From Chryseolinea lacunae (lineage in GTDB: Bacteria > Bacteroidota > Bacteroidia > Cytophagales > Cyclobacteriaceae), in NCBI RefSeq assembly GCF_016735595.1, contig NZ_JAERRB010000009.1, positions 62,001-126,000 on the forward strand: DNA of 64,000 nt, read 5' to 3'. A program made the position numbers and the translations under genes. The notes below the pieces were generated by a model. It was not told the DNA's origin. It saw only the letters and a program-made list of their open reading frames with translations, and ran no database searches. Shown here piece by piece: positions 34,792 to 43,891 of the stretch (the stretch's first letter is position 1; each line of letters begins with the position of its first letter).

Positions 34792-34858
34792 ATGCTCAAT
34801 GTATACGGCAAAGCTACCGTGGGGGCCGACCGGCAGGCTTATACATTTCAAACGAAAG

Positions 34859-34873
34859 ATTATAAAATTCAAA
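34859..34873 (-). promoter_or_regulatory. 15-bp element shared with the AraC-type regulator gene
   Basis: ATTATAAAATTCAAA (plus-strand reading) occurs here and, identically, at 35787-35801 before the AraC-type gene. A second TTCAAAC lies at 34847-34853, starting 21 bp from the TTCAAAC at 34868, the spacing of AraC half-sites. This copy is 68-82 bases upstream of the aldo/keto reductase start. Confidence 0.45.
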
Positions 34874-34878
34874 CAATC

Positions 34879-35778
34879 TTACTGCCGGAACGATGTGGGC
34901 GTGAGATTCGTCTGTTTTTTAAAGAAGGTGTTGAAGTAGGCCGGGTATTCAAACCCCAGACCGTACGCGATTTCGGAAACGCTCCAACCCGTGTGCTTCA
35001 ACAAAGCCTTCGATTCTTTTATGACCCGTTCGGTGATATGTTCTGTCGTCGTCTTTCCTGTAATTTCTTTCACGGCGCGATTCAAATGATTGACATGAAC
35101 AGACAATCGTTCGGCGTAATCGTTTGCCGCACGCAGTTTCAGCGTCTGGTCCGGCGAATCGATGGGGAACTGTCGCTCCAGCAATTCAATAAACAACGAC
35201 GCGATGCGCGCCGAGGCATTGGCATACTTAAAATACGTGTCGGCAGGCTGCAACTTCAGCGCCTCGTGAATGATGAGGTGCACGTAGTTCCGAAGCAGCT
35301 CATACTTATAAATATAGCCCGAATCGATCTCCTGGAGCATTTTTTCATAAATCTGACAAAGGTTTGCCTCCTGCTCTTTAGAGACGAAGAACACCGGGCT
35401 GCCCCCGATCTGAAACAGCGGCGACTCCAGCAAACTGTCGTTCCGGTGCACGTTGATGAAGCCTTCTGTGAACAGACAAAAATAGCCCGCTTGTTTTTCG
35501 GATGTTGCTTCCCAAGAATAGGGAACGTTGGGATTAAAAAAAATCAACGCGGTGCGATTGATCTCGATGGCTTTGTCGGCGTAGTATAAAATTCCTTCGC
35601 CGATGATGAGCGATATCTTATAGAAATCGCGACGATTATAGGGCACAACTTTCCCGCAGGATTCGCGCGAGCACACGTTGAAGTGGCCCATCTCGGCCAG
35701 CTCTGAATTGCTTTCGGAAGGGCGCACTTTGGACGGATATCGCGTGTAAAAATCCGCCAGAGTTTCCTTTTTCTGCAT
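34879..35778 (-). CDS. AraC-family transcriptional regulator
   Basis: This 299-residue protein has an N-terminal cupin-like sensing domain (residues 20-180; ISLIIGEGILYYADKAIEINRT, FFNPNVPYSWE) and a C-terminal double helix-turn-helix (YAERLSVHVNHLNRAVKEITGK, GWSVSEIAYGLGFEYPAYFNTFFKKQT). It probably controls the aldo/keto reductase gene immediately downstream and itself, because an identical 15-bp sequence precedes both. An effector cannot be read from the sequence. Confidence 0.88.
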   Translation of the reverse strand: MQKKETLADFYTRYPSKVRPSESNSELAEMGHFNVCSRESCGKVVPYNRRDFYKISLIIGEGILYYADKAIEINRTALIFFNPNVPYSWEATSEKQAGYFCLFTEGFINVHRNDSLLESPLFQIGGSPVFFVSKEQEANLCQIYEKMLQEIDSGYIYKYELLRNYVHLIIHEALKLQPADTYFKYANASARIASLFIELLERQFPIDSPDQTLKLRAANDYAERLSVHVNHLNRAVKEITGKTTTEHITERVIKESKALLKHTGWSVSEIAYGLGFEYPAYFNTFFKKQTNLTPTSFRQ

Positions 35779-35786
35779 GATTCAAA

Positions 35787-35801
35787 ATTATAAAATTCAA
35801 A
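35787..35801 (-). promoter_or_regulatory. 15-bp shared element before the AraC-type regulator
   Basis: ATTATAAAATTCAAA (plus strand) is an exact copy of 34859-34873. It is only 9 bases upstream of the ATG. Its left part overlaps CAAAATTA (35783-35790), which on the minus strand reads TAATTTTG, a match to TAnnTTTG. A repressor bound here could block the promoter. Confidence 0.45.
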
Positions 35802-35943
35802 TAAGGTATTACGAGGGAGATTGATGAAAGGTTATTAGTTGTTGAGAGCCGGGGTATAGGTGGGGACTGGTGGTGCGATTTTCCCCAAATTCCACAGCGA
35901 GTGAGGAACATCTTCCACACGATGTTATGGGTAGAACTCCCTG

Positions 35944-35987
35944 AAAAAGGAAGAGGCTTTCAAAACCGTCTGTTCTGAAAGCCTCTT
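35944..35987 (-). terminator. Rho-independent terminator of the polysaccharide locus
   Basis: A perfect 12-bp inverted repeat (AAGAGGCTTTCA at 35951-35962, TGAAAGCCTCTT at 35976-35987) is followed leftward by five U residues (A-run 35944-35948). It lies 77 bases after the last glycosyltransferase gene and marks the end of the long leftward locus. Confidence 0.8.
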
Positions 35988-36063
35988 AGGCTTGTTTTCC
36001 GAATGAGGCGGATAACGCCACTTCAAATACATTTTCAATATTACCAATGACGTGCCGGAATTG

Positions 36064-37242
36064 TTAAGCGTTGCCCCTCAAACGTTCGTATTCACGTTGG
36101 ATGGCACTCCAGACCTGCCGACGATCAAAATGAGTCGCCACAAATTCGCGCGCCGCTGTCGCGAACGATTGTCGCTTCGTTGGGTCGTCAACAAGTTGTT
36201 CCATTGCTGCGCCCAGCATCTCCACGTTCTTCGGAGGAACGATCAACCCAGTCCTGCCGCGCTCAATAATTTCATTGCACCCGTTAATGTCCGACACCAC
36301 GCATGCCACCCCCAGCAAACACGCCTGCATCACCACATTGGGGAACCCCTCGCGATAGCTGGGAAAAACAAACACATCCGATCCCATGATCCAGGGGCGC
36401 ACATCTTTTTGAAACCCCGGAAGAATGATGGAAGGACTGGTTTTTAAAAATTCATAAACATCGGGCGGAAGCGGATCAAGTTCCTGCTCAAAAGGCCCAA
36501 CCAAAACCAAAAACAACCGCGAGTTCGCGGCATTCCGTTTTATCTGCAGTGCCTTGAAGGCTTCTACCAGCTCTACAATACCTTTGTCGCGCACAACACG
36601 CCCCACAAACGAGAACACCACATCCGACGGACCAATGCCCCGCTCCTCACGCCATTGACGCGCCTGGGCCTCAAGCTCGGGTGTGCGCTGGAAGAACGTG
36701 GTGTCAATGCCATTGCTGCTGCCCTTGCCAATGATCTGTACCTTCGAGGGATCGGTCTTCAAGACGGTGAGCATGAATTCCTTCAGGCCGGTTGAGTTAG
36801 GATAGACGCGGGTGGCACAGGCATAGGTGATCTTCTCTGTCGCATCCAGCACCGTTCGTTTCAGTCCTGTGGCCTCCATCAGCGGCAGCCCCGCCACGGT
36901 GTGCATGCGCACCTTCACCCCACACCAGCGCGCGGCCATCATGCCCAGCAGGCCGGCCTTGGGCGTGTGCGTATGCACCACGTCGGGCTTCAGGCGCCGC
37001 ATGAGCCGGATAAGTTGCAACAAACATTGCAGGTCCTGGATGGGCGTTATCTTCCGGGTGAACGGCAGCACATAATGTTCCACCCCCTCTTTCAACACCT
37101 CGGGGATCTCCGGCCCTTCCGCACTGACGGTGCACACGTCATAGCCTTGTTCGCGCATATAGGCAAACTGCCCCTTCAACAACAAATGCAACGAAATGGG
37201 CACCGTGGTGATGCGCATCAATACAGGCCTTCGCTTGGTCAT
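36064..37242 (-). CDS. Glycosyltransferase family 4 (PglA-like)
   Basis: This 392-residue GT-B glycosyltransferase starts at the ATG at 37242, overlapping the preceding gene's stop by 4 bases. The acceptor-side half shows VVHTHTPKAGLLGMMAAR and HTVAGLPLMEA; the donor half shows VFSFVGRVVRDKGI and FPSYREGFPNVVMQA, where the second Glu of the usual E-x7-E is Gln, as seen in relatives. ACVVSDINGCNEII is typical of Bacteroidota enzymes adding GalNAc/GlcNAc-type sugars to lipid-linked intermediates. It is the last gene of the locus. Confidence 0.88.
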   Translation of the reverse strand: MTKRRPVLMRITTVPISLHLLLKGQFAYMREQGYDVCTVSAEGPEIPEVLKEGVEHYVLPFTRKITPIQDLQCLLQLIRLMRRLKPDVVHTHTPKAGLLGMMAARWCGVKVRMHTVAGLPLMEATGLKRTVLDATEKITYACATRVYPNSTGLKEFMLTVLKTDPSKVQIIGKGSSNGIDTTFFQRTPELEAQARQWREERGIGPSDVVFSFVGRVVRDKGIVELVEAFKALQIKRNAANSRLFLVLVGPFEQELDPLPPDVYEFLKTSPSIILPGFQKDVRPWIMGSDVFVFPSYREGFPNVVMQACLLGVACVVSDINGCNEIIERGRTGLIVPPKNVEMLGAAMEQLVDDPTKRQSFATAAREFVATHFDRRQVWSAIQREYERLRGNA

Positions 37243-38237
37243 GCTTTTTTCAGGATAAGGTCTGCCACCTCCCCCATGCTCAGGCTTTGCATGCCATGCT
37301 GCTCGCGGCACTGCACAAACGTGTCGAGTATGCGCCGCAGTCCATCCATGCTTTGCTGGGGATAGTTGCCAAAGTTATGAGGATGCCACCAGAGGTGATA
37401 GACCTGCTGCTGTTGCGCAGCACGTTTCATCTCCGCCTGGATGCGGGAAATTTTTAGGTTGTTCAGAAAATATTCCTTCGGTCTGTAGGGCCGCAGCAAC
37501 CGGCTGGCCGGAATGCACAACGGCAGGCCTAGAGCACTCTCAATGCTGCCGAGCGGGTAGGTATTGGCCTTTCCCACCGGAAAGTAAGCATCCAAACCCC
37601 GGTTGAGCCGCTTCCACATCGACTCATGCTGTGTGCTGCGAATGTTCCAGAACCAATCGCGCGGATTGTCGCGCACGGCCACAATTCCTTCTTCGTAGCA
37701 AGCCTTCAGATATTCTTCATTAAACTGATTGCGCGGAAACACCAGCGACCGCAACCGCTTGCCATACTTCTCGGCCGACAACTGCGCCGCCCGCAAATCG
37801 GCCCGAAACTGCTCCACCGTCTGCCCCGCCTCATTACAATAGTAATGCGCAAAAGTATGCGACGCCAACTCCTGCCCCGGCGTCTCCAACACCCGCTGCA
37901 CCAACGACCCCGCATAGTGAAACGGATCGTCGTCTTCGTCGTTACCAATACCATGTTTCTCTATATACTGATAGGCCGACAATTCGCGCTGCGCATACGA
38001 CGGCTGAAGCGTTGGCAAGGTTTCTTCCAGGGAATGTCGCGTGGTGTGGAATAACATACCGACCGTGGCCCACGTTACATGCACATCGCTTTGTTCAAAA
38101 AGCCTCAACATTTCGGGAATCACCTTACGGGTGTTCATAAAATATTGACGGTAATTTTCCAGCGGCCATTTTTCGAAGCCACCCCAGTGGAGCTCGAAGT
38201 CGAGGGAGATGATGAAGGTTCCTTGTTTCAATGTCAT
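37239..38237 (-). CDS. Polysaccharide deacetylase family protein
   Basis: This 332-residue protein belongs to the NodB/CE4-type fold with motif 1 SLDFELHWG (Asp13), motif 2 LASHTFAHYY (His-x4-His) and FPRNQFNEEYL; it lacks a signal peptide and is probably cytoplasmic. Such proteins remove N-acetyl groups from glycans, using a metal. WWHPHNFG near the C terminus carries the expected catalytic His. It lies between the polymerase-like gene and the last glycosyltransferase, with a 4-base overlap to the latter. Confidence 0.85.
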   Translation of the reverse strand: MTLKQGTFIISLDFELHWGGFEKWPLENYRQYFMNTRKVIPEMLRLFEQSDVHVTWATVGMLFHTTRHSLEETLPTLQPSYAQRELSAYQYIEKHGIGNDEDDDPFHYAGSLVQRVLETPGQELASHTFAHYYCNEAGQTVEQFRADLRAAQLSAEKYGKRLRSLVFPRNQFNEEYLKACYEEGIVAVRDNPRDWFWNIRSTQHESMWKRLNRGLDAYFPVGKANTYPLGSIESALGLPLCIPASRLLRPYRPKEYFLNNLKISRIQAEMKRAAQQQQVYHLWWHPHNFGNYPQQSMDGLRRILDTFVQCREQHGMQSLSMGEVADLILKKA

Positions 38238-38255
38238 AGATAGGCTCCTGGAATT

Positions 38256-39485
38256 TTAAGTATGCGCCGTTCCATCGGCCATCTTCCCCGCGATCGGCAT
38301 CGGTGGAGTGCGTCTCATCTGCCGCTGCAAGGTGGCCTTGTAGGCCTTCATCTTTTTATCGTCGAGAAAGGCGATGATGACGAACATGAACAGCATCATC
38401 ACCTGGCTTTTCTGACGGATGGCAAGACCAAGATTTCCGGATATCTGGGCCAGGGCAACTGAAACAGTTAGAAAGCTAAAGAAAGCAGTCTTTACCATAA
38501 AATTCCCTTTTATCAGAAATTGGATACCTGCCATATTCAAAAGTTGAAACGTGATCAACAAATAAAATATATTTTCGAATGACACGATTAGTCCCAACAT
38601 ACCTGGCGCATCTACAAAAAGAGGGCGGTATAGGAATGTAAAAAGTTGCATCGGCAAACTGTAGCTCGTGATATCAACACCAGAGGTAGCCTTGGAAAGT
38701 TCTGTAGCACGGTGCGACAAATCCAGTCCCTGTGCAACAAACTCCTGCTCGTCTACGCCCACCAGACTAAGCACGTCGCCATAGATATAGAAAAACGAAA
38801 TGCCCACACAAAAAAGAAAAGCCAGGCGCAACGGCACCGACACACCTTTTGTCGTGAACACAAAGCCAATAGCCGACGAGATTAACATCACCAGCATGAT
38901 GTGCGGGCGAACATGATAGATAATAAACGCACCGATAGCAATGGCCACCCAACGTGTTCGGATGCTCGTGATGCCATAAAAGAACAAGGCAATCGCCATA
39001 AAAATGGTTGATCCCTTTCCAAAGGAAGAAGACCAAAAATGCATGTTGGGCAAAAAAAAGATCAGAGTAATCAGATCAACCCCAAAAAATTTATGATCGA
39101 ATTTTATGTTCTCACGAAAAAAAACATAGAAATAGATATACCCCACAAAACCAAAAAAAGCAAACAAAGCCATAGAAGCTTCGTAGCTGAATCCAAGATA
39201 TTTAATGAACGGATAGCCAACAAACTCAATGAAGCGTGTACTTGTTCCATAGAAACTAAACCACGTATCACCTCTGAAATCATTCACTACCTTCTCGTAA
39301 TAGAAATTAGAATCGGAAGGATTGAACAATGCATATAAATAATACACAAAGGCAAGCAGTGTGTGATAGTAGAAGAGTCGCCTCAGCAGGTCGGCATCTA
39401 GAAAAGGATATCTTTTCTTCAATCGGTCGATGATTGAAAAGGATAAGATACCCGTTAGAATAATGATGAGGATGCCGCCCAGCAT
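38256..39485 (-). CDS. Polytopic membrane protein, candidate O-antigen/EPS polymerase (Wzy-like)
   Basis: This 409-residue protein is strongly hydrophobic, with about ten predicted membrane segments and a soluble periplasmic loop near residues 225-285. Key features are RWVAIAIGAFIIYHVRPHIMLV and NLGLAIRQKSQVMMLFMFVI. Wzy polymerases share no strong sequence motifs, but size, topology, HVRPH-like Arg/His and placement within a polysaccharide locus all fit. The ends are charged and rich in Pro. Alternatives: a flippase-associated or acyltransferase-type protein. I do not see a Wzx gene in the window. Confidence 0.6.
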   Translation of the reverse strand: MLGGILIIILTGILSFSIIDRLKKRYPFLDADLLRRLFYYHTLLAFVYYLYALFNPSDSNFYYEKVVNDFRGDTWFSFYGTSTRFIEFVGYPFIKYLGFSYEASMALFAFFGFVGYIYFYVFFRENIKFDHKFFGVDLITLIFFLPNMHFWSSSFGKGSTIFMAIALFFYGITSIRTRWVAIAIGAFIIYHVRPHIMLVMLISSAIGFVFTTKGVSVPLRLAFLFCVGISFFYIYGDVLSLVGVDEQEFVAQGLDLSHRATELSKATSGVDITSYSLPMQLFTFLYRPLFVDAPGMLGLIVSFENIFYLLITFQLLNMAGIQFLIKGNFMVKTAFFSFLTVSVALAQISGNLGLAIRQKSQVMMLFMFVIIAFLDDKKMKAYKATLQRQMRRTPPMPIAGKMADGTAHT

Positions 39486-39488
39486 ATC

Positions 39489-40472
39489 TTAAAAAAGTTC
39501 AAGATCGCCCAACGTGGGAGACCATTGGTTAAAATCCTGTAGTCCGCTCAGGTCCTTCAAACTTAATGAACGAATGGTGACCACAGGCCCCAACGAAGTT
39601 CGAATAGCCGAACGGAATATTTTTTCAGTGCTTACCGACACCGTGCCGGATAAGGTTATGTAGTCTATTCCCCATTGCTTCCGCTTCTCTTTCAACTGGA
39701 GCATCAATTCCCTTCCATCGCTTTCCTTCGCCAAAAAGCAATCCGTAATGCGCAACTCGCGACCAAATCGCGAAGGTTTGATTCGACCAATCACCAGCCC
39801 TGTGAGTTCCCCCTTCTGCTCTTCTGCAATACCTACATAGTTTGCCACGGGAACATCCAGATAGCGCCATTTCAGGTAGGCGACCGAACTAGACGTGGAG
39901 AGCGATGCCTGGTGTTGAAAATATTTCTTCAACAGGGCGTCCAGTTGAGGATGGCGAAGGTGCTCCGATAGCGCGGAACTTGCGGCGCCCTCGCGCTTGT
40001 TGCCCCCAAACAAACCATTCCGGATCATGTGGATCGGACGGACTATGCTCATTTTCACGGGAAGCCTGCCTGCCTCACTCCATCCCATCTTAAGATAGCC
40101 GGGCTTACTCTGCGTATTAGGCGTATTGAATACAAAATGATCTCCCGCCTGAGTGCATGTGTCAACCAAAGACAGTGTGAGTTTTTTAAATATCCCTTTT
40201 CCCTGATGGTTGGGATGGGTGGCCGTATCCACAGCACGAACGGCACGATAGCGTTGGTCTTTCTGGCGCCACTCCCAGCGCATAAAGGCTCGCACGCCAA
40301 TCAATTCGCCGTCTTCCCAACACACTAAGACAGGCGAAGGACCAAACGGATTTTCAACGTGCTTCCACCGCCAGTATCCCTCCGATTTGGGCATCAGGCT
40401 TTCACCAAGACTTTGCTTCAGCAAGTTTACAATAGCTGGGATGTCGTGCTCCTGAGCAATGCGGAATTCCAT
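39489..40472 (-). CDS. GNAT-family acetyltransferase
   Basis: This 327-residue protein starts at the ATG at 40472 (a TTG nine bases upstream is also open). Its N-terminal half is a GNAT fold: EFRIAQEHDIPAIVNLLKQSL, VCWEDGELIGVRAFM, RAVDTATHPNHQGKGIFKKL (acetyl-CoA loop GKG) and HFVFNTPNTQSKPGYLKMGW. The C-terminal half may be a second, more divergent GNAT domain. In a polysaccharide locus it may acetylate a sugar or transfer an amino acid. It is 70 bases from the glycosyltransferase upstream. Confidence 0.8.
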   Translation of the reverse strand: MEFRIAQEHDIPAIVNLLKQSLGESLMPKSEGYWRWKHVENPFGPSPVLVCWEDGELIGVRAFMRWEWRQKDQRYRAVRAVDTATHPNHQGKGIFKKLTLSLVDTCTQAGDHFVFNTPNTQSKPGYLKMGWSEAGRLPVKMSIVRPIHMIRNGLFGGNKREGAASSALSEHLRHPQLDALLKKYFQHQASLSTSSSVAYLKWRYLDVPVANYVGIAEEQKGELTGLVIGRIKPSRFGRELRITDCFLAKESDGRELMLQLKEKRKQWGIDYITLSGTVSVSTEKIFRSAIRTSLGPVVTIRSLSLKDLSGLQDFNQWSPTLGDLELF

Positions 40473-40542
40473 GTTTTTCAAAGCTGTTCCAAAAGAACAA
40501 ATATAAACGTTCTGCCTTCAGTTTTCGCGAAATAGGCGGCCA

Positions 40543-41676
40543 TCAAACACTTTGTCGGTAAAGCGTCTCCAGTGCTTCAACCATTGTTTCCATACTGAAT
40601 TTTTCGATAACCCGGCTCCGGGCCCGATTGCCAAACGCCACCCGAAGCTCGCGATCGCCCAACAGCCGACGCGCATGTGCAACCAGCGATTCGGGGTCGT
40701 CGGTTCCACACACCAGCCCGTCTATCTCCTGCCGGATAACTTCCTTGATTCCCCCCGCGTCCGTTGTCACGATGGGGCAGTTCATGGCCATAGCCTCTAA
40801 CAGGGCAATGGGCAATCCCTCGAATATAGACGACATCATGTAGATGTCGAACGCAGCCAGATAAGGTCTCACCTCGGTCTCCAAACCGGGCATGTGAATT
40901 TTGCCCGTCAACCCAAGGGCATCTCGTTTTGCTTTTAGCGCTTCCTTTAACGGACCGTCGCCTACAATGATGAAATGACTTTCTGGAAAGTATTGCAAAA
41001 TTTTGGCGGCAAGCTCCATCCAAAGGTCCAGTCGTTTTTGAAAACGAAACACGGCTATTGTTCCGATAAGGGGAGCTTGCGCGGGAATATTCAGAGCCTT
41101 ACGTAACGTCGAATCACGGAAGTCATCGCGCTTGAAATGATTTGTGTTTACGCCGTTCAGGATCGTTCGCACCGGCACCTTGATATGCGGCTTGTGCTTA
41201 TGAATGGAATCCGCCACGTCAGCAGACACCGCGATTACCGTGCGGAGCGCATTCATGGTCATCAAATTAAACGTGCGTGTTCCCCAATGATAGCGCTCCT
41301 GCTTGTTGTGTTCGGTATACAGCACCGGCACACGGCATATTTTACCAACCCTTCTCGCCAAAATTCCTGCCCAGGGCAAATGAGCATGAATGAGTTGAAT
41401 GTTGTGTTCTCGAATATACTGTGCAACCTTCCCCGCACGCATCATGAGTTGAAGATTGTTATTCGCCGGAATGCATGTTACGCGACCCCCGCTTTGTCGG
41501 ATGCTTTCTTCCATCTGATTCTTCCAGGGAAGAAAATAGATGTAGTGAAACTCGAAGTCCTGCTGATTATGCAACTTCAAGGTTTCGGGCAATAGCATTT
41601 CCGCTCCGCCGCGACCGAGCGATTTAATAATGTGAAGAACCCTGATACGTCCGCCCATAGGTGTTACTTTGTTCAT
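40543..41676 (-). CDS. Glycosyltransferase family 4
   Basis: This 377-residue GT-B enzyme has IIKSLGRGGAEMLLPETLKLH at the N terminus, IHAHLPWAGILARRV, and the donor-binding region MMSSIFEGLPIALLEAMAMNCP (E-x7-E). Its stop side is followed by an uncoupled gap; its start overlaps the next gene's stop by 4 bases (ATGA). The four-base overlaps from here to 45623 indicate translational coupling of five genes. Linkage and sugar unknown. Confidence 0.9.
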   Translation of the reverse strand: MNKVTPMGGRIRVLHIIKSLGRGGAEMLLPETLKLHNQQDFEFHYIYFLPWKNQMEESIRQSGGRVTCIPANNNLQLMMRAGKVAQYIREHNIQLIHAHLPWAGILARRVGKICRVPVLYTEHNKQERYHWGTRTFNLMTMNALRTVIAVSADVADSIHKHKPHIKVPVRTILNGVNTNHFKRDDFRDSTLRKALNIPAQAPLIGTIAVFRFQKRLDLWMELAAKILQYFPESHFIIVGDGPLKEALKAKRDALGLTGKIHMPGLETEVRPYLAAFDIYMMSSIFEGLPIALLEAMAMNCPIVTTDAGGIKEVIRQEIDGLVCGTDDPESLVAHARRLLGDRELRVAFGNRARSRVIEKFSMETMVEALETLYRQSV

Positions 41677-42758
41677 CGCTTGCTAATAACCACGTTTTGA
41701 TATACTTCTTCAAATCGCTTGGCCAGGAATTCGTTCATATACTTTTCCCGAACAAGAGCGTGCGCACGTTCCGTGAGCAATGCCGTCTGCTCGGGTTTAT
41801 CCAGCGCCGACAGCACAGCCTTTGCAAATTCTTTTTCATCATCTCTTTCAATCAGCCAGCCCGTTCTTCCCGATTCCACCAACTCTCCCACACCACCTAC
41901 CCGATTGGCAACAACGACCGTTCGAACATAAAATGCTTCCATAACAACCCCAGGCAACCCCTCAATGATGCTGGGCAGCAGCAACACGCGGGCCGCAGAA
42001 ATATAGTCAAGAACATTAGGCTGATAGCCCTGAAACTGCAACGCATGTGCTATGGATAATTCCTGGGCATAAGCCTCTATCTCTTTGCGCAGCACACCGT
42101 CACCCACGAGCCACATTCTTACAGTAGGCCTCACGGATAAAACATCGCGAAATATGCGCAGCAATCCGCGGTGATTTTTTTCAAACGAAAATCCTCCCAC
42201 ATGCACGAGGTACACGTCGTTGGGGTCGTGAGCAATGGGCGTATAGTGCTTTTCCTCTATACCTCCCGGAATCACCGTGGTCTTCTTTTCAAGAAAGGGA
42301 AACGTCTTCACCAGATCGGCGCGCGACGCTTCACTGACCGACGCAACATGCGTGACACGCTTCAATAAAAATCCATTAAACGCTTTCGCGAATCTTGAGC
42401 GAATATAGGCGCTAACCATGCTGGCATTCCGAAATATGATCGGTGCCTTCCACCGAAACAGAATTTTGGAAAACACGGCATACTTCAGCGTGTCGCCCGC
42501 GTTGGCTTGCACCACGTCAGGTTCAAATTCAAGAATAGCGTCGGCCAATTTTTTCCACCCGGCTCTATCCCAGAACCTTTTTTTCAATTGCACCGACAGA
42601 GACGAAACACCTCCTGAAAAGGGCAGGTTTGCATCGCCATCGTCAAGACTAACAATACGCACAGTATGTCCCAACGCCAACAAGTGCTGCGAAAGCTGAC
42701 TTGCAAAAACTTCCGCGCCGCGCAGTTGTTTCTTTTGTATGATGTGCAAAATTCTCAT
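41673..42758 (-). CDS. Glycosyltransferase family 4
   Basis: This 361-residue GT-B enzyme has N-terminal RILHIIQKKQLRGAEVFASQL, acceptor loop EPDVVQANAGDTLKYAVF, NRSLV-like core HVGGFSFEKNHRGLLRIF and the donor motif LPSIIEGLPGVVMEAFYV. Both gene ends overlap neighbours by 4 bases. It is a paralogue of the flanking GT4 genes, consistent with serial addition of sugars. Confidence 0.9.
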   Translation of the reverse strand: MRILHIIQKKQLRGAEVFASQLSQHLLALGHTVRIVSLDDGDANLPFSGGVSSLSVQLKKRFWDRAGWKKLADAILEFEPDVVQANAGDTLKYAVFSKILFRWKAPIIFRNASMVSAYIRSRFAKAFNGFLLKRVTHVASVSEASRADLVKTFPFLEKKTTVIPGGIEEKHYTPIAHDPNDVYLVHVGGFSFEKNHRGLLRIFRDVLSVRPTVRMWLVGDGVLRKEIEAYAQELSIAHALQFQGYQPNVLDYISAARVLLLPSIIEGLPGVVMEAFYVRTVVVANRVGGVGELVESGRTGWLIERDDEKEFAKAVLSALDKPEQTALLTERAHALVREKYMNEFLAKRFEEVYQNVVISKR

Positions 42759-43891
42759 GGCTTCAGGAGTTCATCATACGTCGATTCATACTGTGCTGCG
42801 ATGGCGTCAATCTCAAATTTTTGTTGCGCCTGAGCGAAGGCCGCCAAACTCCGCGTCATAGATTTCTCACGATTGTGCAACACTTCTGATATACAGCGTC
42901 CCAAATCAGCAGCATCGCCAACACGATGAATGAGAGCTTCCTTCTCCCCTACGCATTCCAGATTTTCCGGAATGTCTGACGCTACTATGGGTGTTTGCGA
43001 CATCATGGCCTCAATGAGGGCACCCGGCAACCCTTCGTAATGAGACGGGAACACAAAAGCATCCGCCAGTTTCAACAGCATTGGCACGTCGGCGCGCGTA
43101 CCCAGCAAAAAAACTTTTCCCCGAAGCCCCAGCGCATCCACTTCTGCTTCCAGCACTTTCCGGAACGGCCCTTCACCGGCAATCAACAGCACCACGTCGG
43201 GCGTTTGGAGAACAACACGTTGAAAGGCACGAAGCAAATCCAGCTGCCCTTTTCGTTCCAGCAGTCGGCTCACATTCAGCAGCACCTTGCGACCTTCGAT
43301 GTTCAACGATTTCCGCAACGTCTCAACATCCGATGAGACAACGGTCATGAAACGATTTATTGAACGTCCCCGGTAGATCACCAGTATCTTTTCTAACGGA
43401 ATGCCTAGGGCCTTTGCGTTACTATTTTTAATCGCAACCGAGTTCGATATAAACAAGTCTGCACGCCGTGCCGTAAAAGCATCCAACGCTTGCAAAACTT
43501 TCAGCTTCAACTTCATGAGAAGTACGGCATTTTGAAAACGGCTGCTGTGATACGTGTTGTTGACCAGACTATTCACCAACGGTTGTCCATTTCGCCGAAG
43601 CCGACGGGCCACAATGTCGGAACGGAACAATGTTGAGTGAATCACTTTCGGCTGCACGGTGTGAACAATCTGTTGCAGTCGTTTTGTGGCCTCCCTGAAA
43701 TTATAGTGTCCCGAAACGTTGAGTGAAATGACCTCGATGCCGCGCGCCACATAGTCACTCTTCAGCGAGTCGCCAGGATAAAGATGGCAGACAACCGGTG
43801 TGTATTTTTTGAAACGGGAAGCGATGTCTAAAATACTCTTCTCTGCACCGCCCATTTCAAGGGTGTCGATCACAAAAAGTATTTTTTTCAT
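42755..43891 (-). CDS. Glycosyltransferase family 4
   Basis: This 378-residue GT-B enzyme has FVIDTLEMGGAEKSILDIA at the N terminus, VIHSTLFRSDIVARRLRR, NVSRLLERKGQLDLLRAF and the donor motif VFPSHYEGLPGALIEAMM (E-x7-E). It overlaps both neighbours by 4 bases. Similar to enzymes adding hexoses in exopolysaccharide assembly; specificity not assignable. Confidence 0.9.
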   Translation of the reverse strand: MKKILFVIDTLEMGGAEKSILDIASRFKKYTPVVCHLYPGDSLKSDYVARGIEVISLNVSGHYNFREATKRLQQIVHTVQPKVIHSTLFRSDIVARRLRRNGQPLVNSLVNNTYHSSRFQNAVLLMKLKLKVLQALDAFTARRADLFISNSVAIKNSNAKALGIPLEKILVIYRGRSINRFMTVVSSDVETLRKSLNIEGRKVLLNVSRLLERKGQLDLLRAFQRVVLQTPDVVLLIAGEGPFRKVLEAEVDALGLRGKVFLLGTRADVPMLLKLADAFVFPSHYEGLPGALIEAMMSQTPIVASDIPENLECVGEKEALIHRVGDAADLGRCISEVLHNREKSMTRSLAAFAQAQQKFEIDAIAAQYESTYDELLKP

